DNA of 46,729 nucleotides from Myroides indicus (GCF_004364575.1 NZ_SOAG01000025.1:1-46729), one strand, 5' to 3'. Numbered from the stretch's first letter, positions 33,646 to 42,183 are shown. Notes: generated by a model from the letters alone, not told the origin. Translations and numbers: made by a program.

Positions 33646-34872
33646 TTAAATGCCTATCTCAAATTGAAATCTGAAATAAAGATTGTTTTTGCTATTTCCT
33701 TGATAAAAATTAAGCTTATCATATGTCACTTCTGCTTGAAGTTTAAATGTGTGCTCCCATAAATATTTGGTTACCCCCAAAGTGTATTCCATTGTATGCG
33801 GAAGATTAATTTGTCGATGTAAATCGTCCTTTACTTTTTGAGACGAAAACCTTCCGATAATTTCGTAATTGTTCGGAAATAAATAACTTAATTGATAATC
33901 CGTTCCGTAACCCGAAAAAACGTAGGAATAAGGTTCTGACAAATCATTTGCTACTGTATAGGTAATAGGATCGCTTAACGTTCTATTCATATACGAAACC
34001 ATTGCCGACCAACCATTATATTTTAAAATACCGTCAAACATCAGTGAGTTAAAGGACTTTGGTTCCAAAAGCTTGTCGCCGGTTTGTCCCTGTGATCTTT
34101 CTGCATTATTATTGTGTGAAAATGTACTGGCAAGCATTAATTTGGGTACGGCTTCTCTTTTAATATCTCCCTCAAAATAAGCTCCGTTATCGGTAAAACT
34201 TCCGAAAGGAAAAAGCTCGATTCTGCCGGTTAAGGCATAGCTGTCATTTTCTGTGCCTGTCCAGTTTCTTCCACGTCCTGTTGTTACCGCAGTTTTTATA
34301 TTGTATCCAAATTTGTTTTTGTCTTCGTTAAGATAATATGCCTGAATTCCAAAATCCCGGTCAATATTAAATTTAGCATTGTTGATAGAGCGGTCAGTTA
34401 GCTGTAAAGCACCGGACGAGTTAATTCGTTGTCTGTTGCCCGGAAGTTTGGTTTGCCCGAATATAAAGCTCCAGTGTTGATTTGGACGATAGGTTAAAGC
34501 AGCGTCTCGAATTATATTTATAGATTCGCCTTCTTTGGCAGTACCCATATCCTTTGGAGCAAATGAAAGCTGAATTACATATAAAAATTTAGGATTTCCG
34601 ACATAACCGTCAAAGCGCAATCTAAGACGTCTAATCTCACCTTCATATTTTGTTTTTTCGTCTTCATTACTCATAATGCTTAATCGATTTTGCATGCGGA
34701 AGCGTATATTTAATTGAAAAATACTGTCAGCAGAGGTCATACCCAATCCTTTTCCATAACTGTAATAAGGTAATTGAGATAATTTGAGGTCATTATTTTC
34801 CGTTTTTTCTGTTTCTTGAGAAAATGCGGCCAGAGAAATCAATAATAATACTAAGGTGTAAACATTTTTCAT
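33646..34872 (-). CDS. Porin, phosphate-selective OprO/OprP family
   Basis: This 408-residue outer-membrane barrel (from ATG 34872) has a signal peptide ending LAAFSQ. Strands follow with the OprP-like start FQLNIRFRMQNRLS, the EGEIRRLRLRFDGYVGNPKFLYVIQLSFAP segment, WSFIFGQTKLPGNRQR, AVTTGRGRNW, FEGDIKREAVPKLMLASTFSHN and final strands ending FRFQFEIGI. OprP homologues take up phosphate or pyrophosphate in Pseudomonas; in Bacteroidota the substrate is often unclear and no pho genes are near. A TAGTTTTG -7 element (minus, 34894-34901) supports the shorter start over a TTG at 34896. Confidence 0.85.
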   Translation of the reverse strand: MKNVYTLVLLLISLAAFSQETEKTENNDLKLSQLPYYSYGKGLGMTSADSIFQLNIRFRMQNRLSIMSNEDEKTKYEGEIRRLRLRFDGYVGNPKFLYVIQLSFAPKDMGTAKEGESINIIRDAALTYRPNQHWSFIFGQTKLPGNRQRINSSGALQLTDRSINNAKFNIDRDFGIQAYYLNEDKNKFGYNIKTAVTTGRGRNWTGTENDSYALTGRIELFPFGSFTDNGAYFEGDIKREAVPKLMLASTFSHNNNAERSQGQTGDKLLEPKSFNSLMFDGILKYNGWSAMVSYMNRTLSDPITYTVANDLSEPYSYVFSGYGTDYQLSYLFPNNYEIIGRFSSQKVKDDLHRQINLPHTMEYTLGVTKYLWEHTFKLQAEVTYDKLNFYQGNSKNNLYFRFQFEIGI

Positions 34873-34998
34873 GATATAAAATATAAATTTGCGCAAAACT
34901 AATGTTATTTTTGCTTGCCGTCTGTCTGTTTTTTGTTATTGATAGATGATTTTAATGTTATTAAATAGTTAAGTCAGATTTAAAATGAAATTATAATT

Positions 34999-35832
34999 AT
35001 GTCGTATATAGCTTATCACTTTACAATTGAGCCTAAAAATCCGGGAGCAGAAATATTAATTGCCGAATTGGGTGAAAAAGCATTTGAGAGCTTCGAAGAA
35101 ACCGAAAACGGTATTAGTGCTTATGTACAGGAGGTACTGTGGACGTCTGATATTTTAGATGGTATATTTATTTTACAGTCTGAAGATTTTATAATTACGT
35201 ATACAAAAGAGCATATCGTACAGGTAAACTGGAATGAGGAGTGGGAAAAAAACTTTGATCCGATTGATGTAGAGGGCATCTGCTATGTCAGAGCTCCTTT
35301 TCACGAAAAGACAGAAGCTAAATATGATATTGTTATAGAACCCAAAATGAGCTTTGGTACAGGGCATCACGAAACTACTTTTATGATGATCCGACAAATT
35401 CTCAACAATGAAATGAGGGATAAAATAGTACTGGACATGGGATGCGGAACGGCTATCTTAGCAATTTTAGCAGCAATGAGAGGAGCAAAGCAAGTTGATG
35501 CAGTAGATATTGACAATTGGTGCTATTTAAACTCTATAGAAAATGCAGCCCGAAATAACCGGGACAATATAACGGTTTTTGAAGGGGATGCTTCAATTTT
35601 AAGCAAGCAGCCTGTATATGATGTGATTTTGGCAAATATCAATCGAAATATATTGCTGAACGATATGGATAAATATGTTGCATGTTTAAATAATAATGGC
35701 GAAATTTACTTTAGTGGATTTTACACCGAAGATATTCCGGCAATCCAAAAATGTGCTGAAAAAAATGGTTTATCGCTGGAAAACCGGCTAGAAAAAAATA
35801 ATTGGGTATCTTTGAAAATGATAAAAAAATAA
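34999..35832 (+). CDS. prmA: Ribosomal protein L11 methyltransferase
   Basis: This 277-residue SAM-dependent enzyme trimethylates ribosomal protein L11. An N-terminal substrate-binding domain (about 1-55) is joined to a class I methyltransferase domain with KMSFGTGHHETTFMMI, SAM motif I LDMGCGTAILAILAAMRGAKQVDAVDID and the NPPY-like motif VILANINRNILL, all typical of PrmA. The ATG is followed by a normal N-terminus. clpS begins 17 bases after the stop, a pairing that suggests a shared transcript. Confidence 0.95.
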   Translation: MSYIAYHFTIEPKNPGAEILIAELGEKAFESFEETENGISAYVQEVLWTSDILDGIFILQSEDFIITYTKEHIVQVNWNEEWEKNFDPIDVEGICYVRAPFHEKTEAKYDIVIEPKMSFGTGHHETTFMMIRQILNNEMRDKIVLDMGCGTAILAILAAMRGAKQVDAVDIDNWCYLNSIENAARNNRDNITVFEGDASILSKQPVYDVILANINRNILLNDMDKYVACLNNNGEIYFSGFYTEDIPAIQKCAEKNGLSLENRLEKNNWVSLKMIKK

Positions 35833-35849
35833 ATTTTGACAAAAAGATT

Positions 35850-36125
35850 ATGAGTACTCACGAACAGGTTCAGGAAGAGATTGATGTTTTGGAATTATTG
35901 AACGGTAACAATGAGATAATTCTTTACAATGATGATGTTAACACATTTGATCATGTGATAGAAACACTGATAAGAGTATGCGATCATTCCGCGGAACAAG
36001 CAGAACAATGTGCTATTTTGGTACATTACACCGGAAAGTGTACGGTGAAAACGGGCGAATTTAAAGTGCTAAAACCTCAGTGCCTGCAACTGTTGGATGC
36101 AGGATTAAGCGCAGAAATAGTATAA
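35850..36125 (+). CDS. clpS: ATP-dependent Clp protease adaptor ClpS
   Basis: ClpS (91 aa from ATG 35850) delivers N-degron substrates to ClpAP. The family core is clear: the IILYNDDVNTFDHVIETLI strand-helix with the NDDxxTFD motif, then CDHSAEQAEQCAILVHYTGKC and VKTGEFKVLKPQCLQLLDAGLSAEI. An earlier in-frame start inside prmA would give a non-homologous extension and is rejected. A rho-independent terminator follows. Confidence 0.95.
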   Translation: MSTHEQVQEEIDVLELLNGNNEIILYNDDVNTFDHVIETLIRVCDHSAEQAEQCAILVHYTGKCTVKTGEFKVLKPQCLQLLDAGLSAEIV

Positions 36126-36137
36126 ACCTTGAAAAAG

Positions 36138-36162
36138 CCATCTTAAATTAGATGGTTTTTTT
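36138..36162 (+). terminator. Rho-independent terminator of prmA-clpS
   Basis: CCATCT (36138-36143) pairs with AGATGG (36150-36155) over a TAAATT loop, followed by seven T; upstream A residues can extend the stem. The rest of the stretch to 36276 shows nothing else. Confidence 0.8.
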
Positions 36163-36276
36163 GTTTAATAAAAACACTGCGCCAAAAACTCTGTATACAC
36201 ATTCTATATAAAATGAAAGAGGAAAGTAACGGATTCTTGTTACATCAATTGTGTTTTATAATAGTGTGCTTTAGTT

Positions 36277-37053
36277 TTAAGGAATCTTAATTATGATACT
36301 GTCATTTTCTACTTCCGTATTGAAGTTGGGAACTTTAAATACTTTGTCTTTTATCTTTTTTACAAAAGGGTTATTTTCTTTGTTCTTTTTTGCCGGTGGC
36401 AGCATCCAATTCATTATAAAGGCGCTGTATATCTCTTTCCATTTGCCTTGGTTTAAAGAGACCATATGAAATTGATATGAGTTTGACATAAAATACGATC
36501 CGTTTACAAAAGAAATTTCATCTAATCCGTCTCCGTCTAAATCTCCGTCATTGTGTAAATAGATGATTTCTAACAAAGGAAAACCCTCTTCTTTGGAAAA
36601 CCAAAGCGTATCTATCGTTTTATTGCTAAAAGTTGCAAACGCCACGGGCTTAACATCTTTTATCCACCTGTAAAAATCATCTTCGCTGTAAAAACTGCTA
36701 GGCATAGACACAGAAGGCTCAGGATTTTGGATATGCTTTTGGTATGCAGCACTGTAATAGTGAAAATAAAGCGTATTAACCGTATGCGGGTTTTTAAATT
36801 TTCCCGTTATTTTTCTTGACTTTTTGGGATAACTATCCGTTAAAAACTTGTGTTCAGGATATCTTCTTTCTGGTTTAGAGTTTTGGATATCATCAATTGC
36901 TATTTCCTCTGGTATTTTGGTTAACAAAGTATCTGCATCTATAAAAACTTTTTTGCTAAAAACTTCTTCGGAGTTTTTTCTGTATTTATTGCAACTGCTA
37001 AATGCCGTAGCCAAAAAAACGCACAAGATGATATGTGAAAAATACTTTGTCAT
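36277..37053 (-). CDS. Uncharacterised lipoprotein with an FG-GAP-like calcium motif
   Basis: This 258-residue protein has a lipoprotein signal (about 1-20, lipobox TAFSSC). The mature protein is alpha/beta with one Asp-rich calcium-binding loop HNDGDLDGDGLDEISFVNG (about 168-186), the pattern seen in FG-GAP/VCBS-type blades. No family name is recognised for the rest. It is probably exported to the outer membrane. It lies at the downstream end of the 36.2-38.7 kb run of minus-strand small and lipoprotein genes, two of which look damaged; this one is intact. Confidence 0.75.
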   Translation of the reverse strand: MTKYFSHIILCVFLATAFSSCNKYRKNSEEVFSKKVFIDADTLLTKIPEEIAIDDIQNSKPERRYPEHKFLTDSYPKKSRKITGKFKNPHTVNTLYFHYYSAAYQKHIQNPEPSVSMPSSFYSEDDFYRWIKDVKPVAFATFSNKTIDTLWFSKEEGFPLLEIIYLHNDGDLDGDGLDEISFVNGSYFMSNSYQFHMVSLNQGKWKEIYSAFIMNWMLPPAKKNKENNPFVKKIKDKVFKVPNFNTEVENDSIIIKIP

Positions 37054-37084
37054 TGTAATAGATTAAAGGTTGTTGATAGTTGTT

Positions 37085-37297
37085 TTACTTGCAAACTCCA
37101 CAGTTTCCCTTGTCTTTAGAACAGTGTTTGCAATATTTGCAGTTTTTACAAGCTTTGCAATTACTGCTTCCGGTACAAGTAGCTACTTTTGTGGTAAGAG
37201 GAGTTATTTCAGATAATTCTTCTTCATCACCGACTGTATTAGAGCTAACAATAAAAATAAATTTTATTGAGAATAATATATTTTATGATTTAACCAT
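37085..37297 (-). pseudogene. Cysteine-rich small exported protein, interrupted by an in-frame TAA
   Basis: On the minus strand a 65-codon open stretch ends in CTGSSNCKACKNCKYCKHC, then SKDKGNCGVCK and stop: eight Cys, five of them in an unbroken CxxCxxCxxCxxC ladder. Before it lies a hydrophobic stretch SIKFIFIVSS and an acidic spacer GDEEELSE, as in small exported Cys-rich proteins. The open stretch has no ATG, GTG or TTG near its front. The nearest in-frame ATG (37295-37297) is separated by one TAA (37283-37285), reading MVKS-stop-NILFSIKFIF. It looks like a nonsense-broken gene; a non-standard start cannot be excluded. Function is unknown; the Cys ladder could bind metal or form disulfides. 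Confidence 0.5.
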
Positions 37298-37319
37298 AGA
37301 TTTTTATGTTAACAATTAG

Positions 37320-37544
37320 TTAGGAGTTTTTGAGATGGGTCTCCAATCTTTTTTTTATGGAAGTAATCGGCTCATAGGTTTTTATAATTTCTAAATTGTT
37401 TTCATTTTCTTTATGTGCAATATGTACTTGAGTTATAGATTTCTTCTCTCCAAAAGCTGGATCTATTTGCGTAAATTTGTAGATAAAGTCGGATAATACG
37501 TCATGTTCGTTATTGTTGCAATCAATAATTTTAAATATTTTCAT
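37320..37544 (-). CDS. Small uncharacterised protein
   Basis: This 74-residue soluble protein begins MKIFKIIDCNNNEHDVLSDF and has a charged C-terminal helix (SIKKRLETHLKNS). No signal peptide, membrane segment or recognised family is seen. Sequence composition is like the neighbouring minus-strand genes. The alternation of short strands and a closing helix is compatible with a small alpha/beta domain. It lies between the Cys-rich remnant and the split YD-repeat gene, so it belongs to the same accessory patch. Confidence 0.5.
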   Translation of the reverse strand: MKIFKIIDCNNNEHDVLSDFIYKFTQIDPAFGEKKSITQVHIAHKENENNLEIIKTYEPITSIKKRLETHLKNS

Positions 37545-37629
37545 ATTTTTTAATTTAAGGGTTTATAATAATTAGAATTAGTAATATATTTTTATTTTAG
37601 TGATCTTTACCATTGATTAAATAAATCAA

Positions 37630-38388
37630 TTAATAATATTCGATTTGCCTTTCTGTAATTGCTGTTGCAGTATTATTATGGTATTCTATTTGTTTAATCC
37701 AATTATCTTTATCATCATATTCATAAGTTTTTTTAAAAAACGAATTTTGATAATGAGGATAATATTCTTTAATTTCTATCAGCCTTTCTTTTTTGTCGTA
37801 TATATAATTTAGCTTAAAATTTAAACTACCATCGGAATTGTAAGTGTTTTCTTTTATTTTATTTCCTCTTTTATCATATTGATAAGTTGTTATTTTATGA
37901 GGTGGACGTACTGTTTTTTCTGATTCAAATATTTTTTCTATTAACTGTCCCTTTTCATTGTATTGATAAAAATATTTAGAACTAAAATTATTACTACTAT
38001 ATTTCTCTTCTATTATCTGCTCATTGTTGTTATACTGATAAGTAGTAGTTAAAAATACTTCTCCATAAGTATTGTAAAATTCATCCTTCATTTTCATTTT
38101 GTTTTTATACTTATTAATATGATAAACATTTTTTTGAGATAATCTGTCATTTTCATAAACATATTCTGTAATTGTATTTCTTATTTCATCATATTTTAAA
38201 AATGTTGTATTATGTGATGTCGTTTGATATGAATTATCATAGGAATTTATCTCTATTAATTTTTCTTTCTCATCGTAGTGATAAAGAGTCTTATTGAACA
38301 GTATGTTTTTTGAGTTATATATATTTATTTCTAAAATATTTCCCCTTTTGTTGTATATAGTTTCCGTATATTGGGTATACTGTCCCAT
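37630..38388 (-). pseudogene. C-terminal YD-repeat part of a nonsense-split lipoprotein gene
   Basis: This open frame of 252 residues has repeated Y-[DE]-x(2)-[GN]-x-[LI] type units (YHYDEKEKLIEINSY, YQYNNNEQIIEEKY, YQYNEKGQLIEKIF, YQYDKRGNKIKENTY, YIYDKKERLIEIKEY, YEYDDKDNWIKQIEY), related to RHS/YD repeats that build beta-barrel shells on the cell surface. It has no signal peptide because its real N-terminus is the frame upstream: the 19 codons between (38389-38445) read VIEDSRGYIHDTDGNSYSI in the same frame, directly after a TAA. The first ATG here (38388) is thus an internal Met of the ancestral protein. It is probably not translated efficiently. Confidence 0.7.
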
Positions 38389-38445
38389 TATAGAGTAACT
38401 GTTTCCGTCAGTATCGTGTATGTAACCTCTAGAATCTTCTATAAC

Positions 38446-38682
38446 TTAACTTTTTGATTTTCCTTTTATTATTTTTCCAAATTTCTCTACAGCTTCATAT
38501 TCCGATAATTTAATATATTTAATATTACCTTTTAAGTTTTCTTCTGTCAAATCATTTTTTATAATATTTTCTGAATGATTTTCAGTGTTTTGAAAATCTT
38601 CTGTAGAGGGGCTATTTGATTTTTTGTCTGTACAACCTGTCCATGTAAGTAGTAGTACACTAAAAATAATTTTAAATTTCAT
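38446..38682 (-). pseudogene. N-terminal lipoprotein part of the nonsense-split YD-repeat gene
   Basis: This 78-codon frame has a lipoprotein signal (about 1-17; lipobox TWTGC), a Ser/Asn/Glu-rich linker and the beginning of a folded domain: LTEENLKGNIKYIKLSEYEAVEKFGKI. It stops at TAA (38446-38448), but the same frame continues for 19 sense codons into the YD-repeat part (37630-38388). A surface lipoprotein of about 351 residues with YD repeats is the likely ancestral product. As it stands only a short lipidated fragment can be made. A sequencing error or programmed readthrough are alternatives. Confidence 0.7.
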
Positions 38683-38875
38683 ATACTTAAAAGTTAATTG
38701 AGTTGGTGTTTATAAGGTTTAAATTTTAGTTTTATTGATAGTTTTGTTAGAAGCATTAAAAAATTAAAATCCTGTTTATGAAAACACAATCACCGTTCTG
38801 GTTTTACTTCGTTTTTCTTTCATAAAGTATTATTAAAATTTTTACAAAAAAAAAATTCCCTTAGTTATAATTGGT

Positions 38876-38883
38876 TATATTTG
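38876..38883 (+). promoter_or_regulatory. -7 element TATATTTG of the XRE regulator gene
   Basis: A perfect TAnnTTTG match lies 30 bases before the ATG at 38914 and argues against an earlier TTG start at 38881. The 230-base stretch from 38683 otherwise shows only A/T-rich sequence. Confidence 0.45.
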
Positions 38884-38913
38884 TGTTGTATATTATTCTT
38901 AAAAGTTATAAAT

Positions 38914-39297
38914 ATGAAAAATGTAGAAGAAAAAATACGGAATATCAGAGAATTAAAAAACTATACGCAGGAATATATGGCAGAACAGCTGGGAATGACT
39001 CAGGCAGCGTACAGCAAAATTGAAAATGGGAGCACAAGATTGACTATGAGCAAACTTGAAGACATTGCTAAAGTGTTTGAAATGGATGTAAGTGATTTGG
39101 TAGCGTATGATACCCAAGGTATTTTTAATAGTTTTAATACAATCAAAGAAAGTAATATCAATAGCAATATTACTAAGTCGGATGAAGAAACTTTAAAAAA
39201 GCTGTATGAGGACAAAATAATTTTGTTGGAAAAATTGCTGCATAATAGTGAAAAAGAGTTAAAGATTTATAGAGATCGCTTTGGAGATTTGATGTAG
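38914..39297 (+). CDS. XRE-family transcriptional regulator
   Basis: This 127-residue DNA-binding protein has a Cro/C1-type helix-turn-helix at about 1-60 (IRELKNYTQEYMAEQLGMTQ, AAYSKIENGSTRLTMSKLED, IAKVFEMDVSDLV). A Ser/Asn-rich linker and a C-terminal helix (EETLKKLYEDKIILLEKLLHNSEKELKIYRDRF, about 92-124) follow, probably a dimerising coiled coil. Short regulators of this build are common in Bacteroidota and usually autoregulate or sense an unknown signal. The target is unknown; the divergent lipoprotein patch (36.2-38.7 kb) is a candidate only by position. Confidence 0.87.
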   Translation: MKNVEEKIRNIRELKNYTQEYMAEQLGMTQAAYSKIENGSTRLTMSKLEDIAKVFEMDVSDLVAYDTQGIFNSFNTIKESNINSNITKSDEETLKKLYEDKIILLEKLLHNSEKELKIYRDRFGDLM

Positions 39298-39385
39298 GTT
39301 GGAACGGATATTTCCTTTTAGGTTTCACTTAAACTTTACAAATTACCGAGTTTACAGATACTAATCTTTATATTAAAATAAAGCC

Positions 39386-39393
39386 TATTTTTG
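39386..39393 (+). promoter_or_regulatory. -7 element TATTTTTG of the ABC-F gene
   Basis: A TAnnTTTG match lies 16 bases before the GTG start at 39410 and supports that start. Confidence 0.4.
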
Positions 39394-39409
39394 TGCAAAA
39401 TAGAATGAC

Positions 39410-41269
39410 GTGAATTATCTATCAGTTGAAAATATAGCCAAATCTTTTGGGGCGCGTACGCTTTTTGAAGATGTTTCTTTTGGGATCAACAAAGACCAAA
39501 AAATTGCTTTTGTTGCTAAAAATGGCTCAGGAAAAACAACAATTTTAAAAATATTAACCGGACAAGATTCGCCTGATAGTGGACAAGTAGTAATGCGCAA
39601 GGGAATCCGTATGGAATTTTTGTCTCAAGAACCTAATTTACAGGACGAACTAACAGTAGAAGAAAGCATATTCGCTTCGGATAACGATATTTTAAAAGTG
39701 ATTGAGCAATATGAAAAAGCTTTAGAAAATCCGGAAGATGCAGAAGCGTATCAAAAAGCTTTTGAGCAGATGGAACTGCATAATGCCTGGGATTTCGAAA
39801 CCCAATACAAGCAGATATTGTCAAAATTAAAGCTGGAAGATCTCAAACAAAAAGTTAAAAACCTTTCGGGAGGGCAAAAAAAGAGATTGGCGCTGGCAAT
39901 TATATTGATCAATAAGCCCGATTTGCTGATACTGGATGAACCTACCAACCATTTGGATTTAGAAATGATTGAATGGCTCGAAAATTATTTTGCCAAAGAA
40001 AATATAACACTGTTTATGGTTACGCATGACCGCTTTTTTTTGGAGCGGGTTTGCAACGAGATTGTCGAACTTGAAAACGGAAAAATATATCAATATAAAG
40101 GAAATTACTCCTATTACCTTCAAAAAAAAGAAGAGCGGGTTGTAGCTGAAAATGCAAGTATAGACAAAGCGCAAAATTTATATGTAAAAGAGCTGGATTG
40201 GATGCGTCGCCAGCCCAAAGCCCGTACTACTAAATCAAAATCTAGGATTGACGACTTTTATGTCATTAAAGAAAAGGCGCACAGCAGAAGAAGGGAACAT
40301 CAGGTAGAACTGGAAATAAATATGGAGCGGATAGGAAGCAAGATTGTAGAGCTCCATAAGCTCAACAAATCGTTTCACGAAAAAACAATTCTCAAAGATT
40401 TCAATTATACATTTACCAAAGGAGAAAGAGTAGGGATTATCGGGAAAAACGGAACCGGAAAATCTACCTTTTTAAATATTCTGACACAGGCTATTCAGCC
40501 GGACAGTGGAAAAGTAGTTATTGGTGAGACTATTAAACTCGGTTATTATACGCAAAATGGAATTGAAGTGAAGCCGGAGCAAAAAGTAATTGACGTTATT
40601 AAAGAGTTCGGCGAATATATTCCTTTAACTAAAGGACGTTTTATTTCGGCAGCTCAATTATTAGAGCGCTTTTTGTTTGACCGTAAAAAACAATACGATT
40701 TTGTTGAAAAACTGAGTGGAGGGGAGCTCAAAAGGTTGTATTTGTGTACCGTTCTTATTCAAAATCCGAATTTTCTTATTTTGGATGAGCCCACTAATGA
40801 TTTGGATATTGTAACACTCAATGTGTTAGAAAGTTTTTTACTGGATTATCCCGGATGCCTGGTGGTGGTTTCTCACGATCGGTATTTTATGGATAAAATT
40901 GTAGATCACCTATTTGTTTTCAGGGGAGAAGGAGTGGTAGAAGATTTTCCGGGAAATTATTCTGATTTCAGAATATATGAAGACAGTATTGAACCTGTTA
41001 AAGAAGAACAACCCAAAGAAAAAGTAAATTGGAAAGAAAATCAGGTCCGCAACGGACTGACTTTTCAAGAGCAAAAAGAATTCCAAAAACTGGAACGGGA
41101 AATAGCTAAACTTGAGCAAGAAAAAACAGAAATAGAGAAGTTGTTTGCAGAAGGAAAATTAGGAGATGATGAAATAGAAAAGCAAGCTAAAATACTCCAA
41201 AAAGTGATACATCAATTAGAAGAAAAAGAAGAAAAATGGTTTGAACTTTCTTCAAAAATGGAAGAATAA
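39410..41269 (+). CDS. uup: ABC-F family ATPase (Uup-like)
   Basis: This 619-residue soluble protein has two ATP-binding cassettes and no membrane segment. Domain 1 has AKNGSGKTTILK (Walker A), LSGGQKKRLALA (signature) and LLILDEPTNHLD; the linker (about 235-300) is rich in Arg/Lys; domain 2 has GKNGTGKSTFLN, LSGGELKRLYLC and FLILDEPTNDLD. A C-terminal coiled coil (about 545-619, EQKEFQKLEREIAKLEQEK) is the Uup-type tail. ABC-F proteins act on the ribosome or, for Uup, also in DNA repair-related pathways. The start is GTG (VNYLSVENIAKSFG). The symbol reflects family likeness only. Confidence 0.92.
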   Translation: MNYLSVENIAKSFGARTLFEDVSFGINKDQKIAFVAKNGSGKTTILKILTGQDSPDSGQVVMRKGIRMEFLSQEPNLQDELTVEESIFASDNDILKVIEQYEKALENPEDAEAYQKAFEQMELHNAWDFETQYKQILSKLKLEDLKQKVKNLSGGQKKRLALAIILINKPDLLILDEPTNHLDLEMIEWLENYFAKENITLFMVTHDRFFLERVCNEIVELENGKIYQYKGNYSYYLQKKEERVVAENASIDKAQNLYVKELDWMRRQPKARTTKSKSRIDDFYVIKEKAHSRRREHQVELEINMERIGSKIVELHKLNKSFHEKTILKDFNYTFTKGERVGIIGKNGTGKSTFLNILTQAIQPDSGKVVIGETIKLGYYTQNGIEVKPEQKVIDVIKEFGEYIPLTKGRFISAAQLLERFLFDRKKQYDFVEKLSGGELKRLYLCTVLIQNPNFLILDEPTNDLDIVTLNVLESFLLDYPGCLVVVSHDRYFMDKIVDHLFVFRGEGVVEDFPGNYSDFRIYEDSIEPVKEEQPKEKVNWKENQVRNGLTFQEQKEFQKLEREIAKLEQEKTEIEKLFAEGKLGDDEIEKQAKILQKVIHQLEEKEEKWFELSSKMEE

Positions 41270-41454
41270 TAGCTTTTTTATACGTTAAAAATTAGTTTTT
41301 GCCCTTTAATTTATTAAGGATTATTAATAAAACCAAATTTAATTCAGTTAAAGTTATTTTTGTTAAGTTGTTGTTTTAGTGATTTTTACGTTTTTTTAAA
41401 AGTTAAAAAACAAAGAATATGTTGTAAATTAATAGTACGAATAAAAAAACGCAG

Positions 41455-41503
41455 TACATTTGCGGTTAGAAATTTCAAGTGGTGACAGGGCTTGAGAAAT
41501 TGT
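41455..41503 (+). promoter_or_regulatory. Promoter element and 5'-leader hairpin of the lysozyme-like gene
   Basis: TACATTTG (41455-41462) fits the -7 consensus. The following leader contains AATTTCAAG...CTTGAGAAATT (about 41470-41503), an imperfect stem with a two-base bulge around a G-rich loop TGGTGACAGGG, ending just before the ATG at 41509. It may affect translation initiation; no known riboswitch class was recognised. Confidence 0.35.
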
Positions 41504-41508
41504 AATTA

Positions 41509-42153
41509 ATGAGAAAACAATGTTCTTTAATTATCGGTACAGTGCTTGTAATCGGAGGAGTAATTTCGGGATTTAAAAAATATGAAACATTGCGGTTAGA
41601 GCAATATAAACTAATTTCGGATAAATGCCTTACCTACGATTTACCCTCACTTCATGCCAATGAAAATGGAGGAGATTGGATAAAAGTACCTTTTACCGGT
41701 AAAACCTATGTAGGGTTTAAGCAAGCAATTGGAATCAGAGAATCGTACGGATTGTATGATATTGTAAATCCTTACGGATATATGGGGAAATATCAATTTG
41801 GAAAAACAGCTCTAAAAGCAATTGGTGTCATTGATACAAAGGAATTTTTAAGAGATCCTTTGTTGCAGGAAAAAGCATTTGATGCTTTATTAGCAAAAAA
41901 TAAATGGATTTTAAAGGATGAAATTCAGAAGTTTGTCGGTAAAACTATCGCCGGCATTTCTATTACAGAATCAGGAATTCTAGCTGCGGCTCACTTAGGA
42001 GGAGCAGGGTCTGTAAAAAAGTTTTTATACAGTGGCGGACAAAGCCGTTTTAGAGATGGTTTCGGAACTTCGATTGGAACTTATCTAAAAAAATTTGGAG
42101 GTTTTGACACTTCTAAAATTGAAGCAAAACAGAACCCTGTGGTTTTGCTATAA
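41509..42153 (+). CDS. Exported lysozyme-like / transglycosylase-fold protein
   Basis: This 214-residue protein has an N-terminal hydrophobic signal or anchor (about 6-22). The core resembles the lysozyme superfamily modules of phage-type and LysM-associated transglycosylases: FKQAIGIRESYGLYDIVNPY with a candidate catalytic Glu (RES), GYMGKYQFGKTALKAIGVID, then FDALLAKNKWIL and ITESGILAAAHLGGAGSVKKFL (helical bundle). It probably cleaves peptidoglycan in the periplasm. No LysM or other binding domain is present. It is a single gene with its own promoter element and a very strong terminator. The enzyme class is inferred from motif pattern. Confidence 0.75.
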   Translation: MRKQCSLIIGTVLVIGGVISGFKKYETLRLEQYKLISDKCLTYDLPSLHANENGGDWIKVPFTGKTYVGFKQAIGIRESYGLYDIVNPYGYMGKYQFGKTALKAIGVIDTKEFLRDPLLQEKAFDALLAKNKWILKDEIQKFVGKTIAGISITESGILAAAHLGGAGSVKKFLYSGGQSRFRDGFGTSIGTYLKKFGGFDTSKIEAKQNPVVLL

Positions 42154-42183
42154 TAATCTAAACCTATATAAAGTATAAGCTTT

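Noticed and set aside
37080..37319. A 79-codon plus-strand open frame opposite the Cys-rich stretch.
   Set aside because: It is a Leu/Gln-rich shadow of the Cys/Lys codons on the other strand.
37630..38682. TAA recoded as a sense codon in this organism.
   Set aside because: Many intact genes in the window (for example divIC, porT and tamL) end in ordinary TAA stops followed by unrelated sequence, so a genome-wide reassignment is excluded; only local readthrough remains possible.
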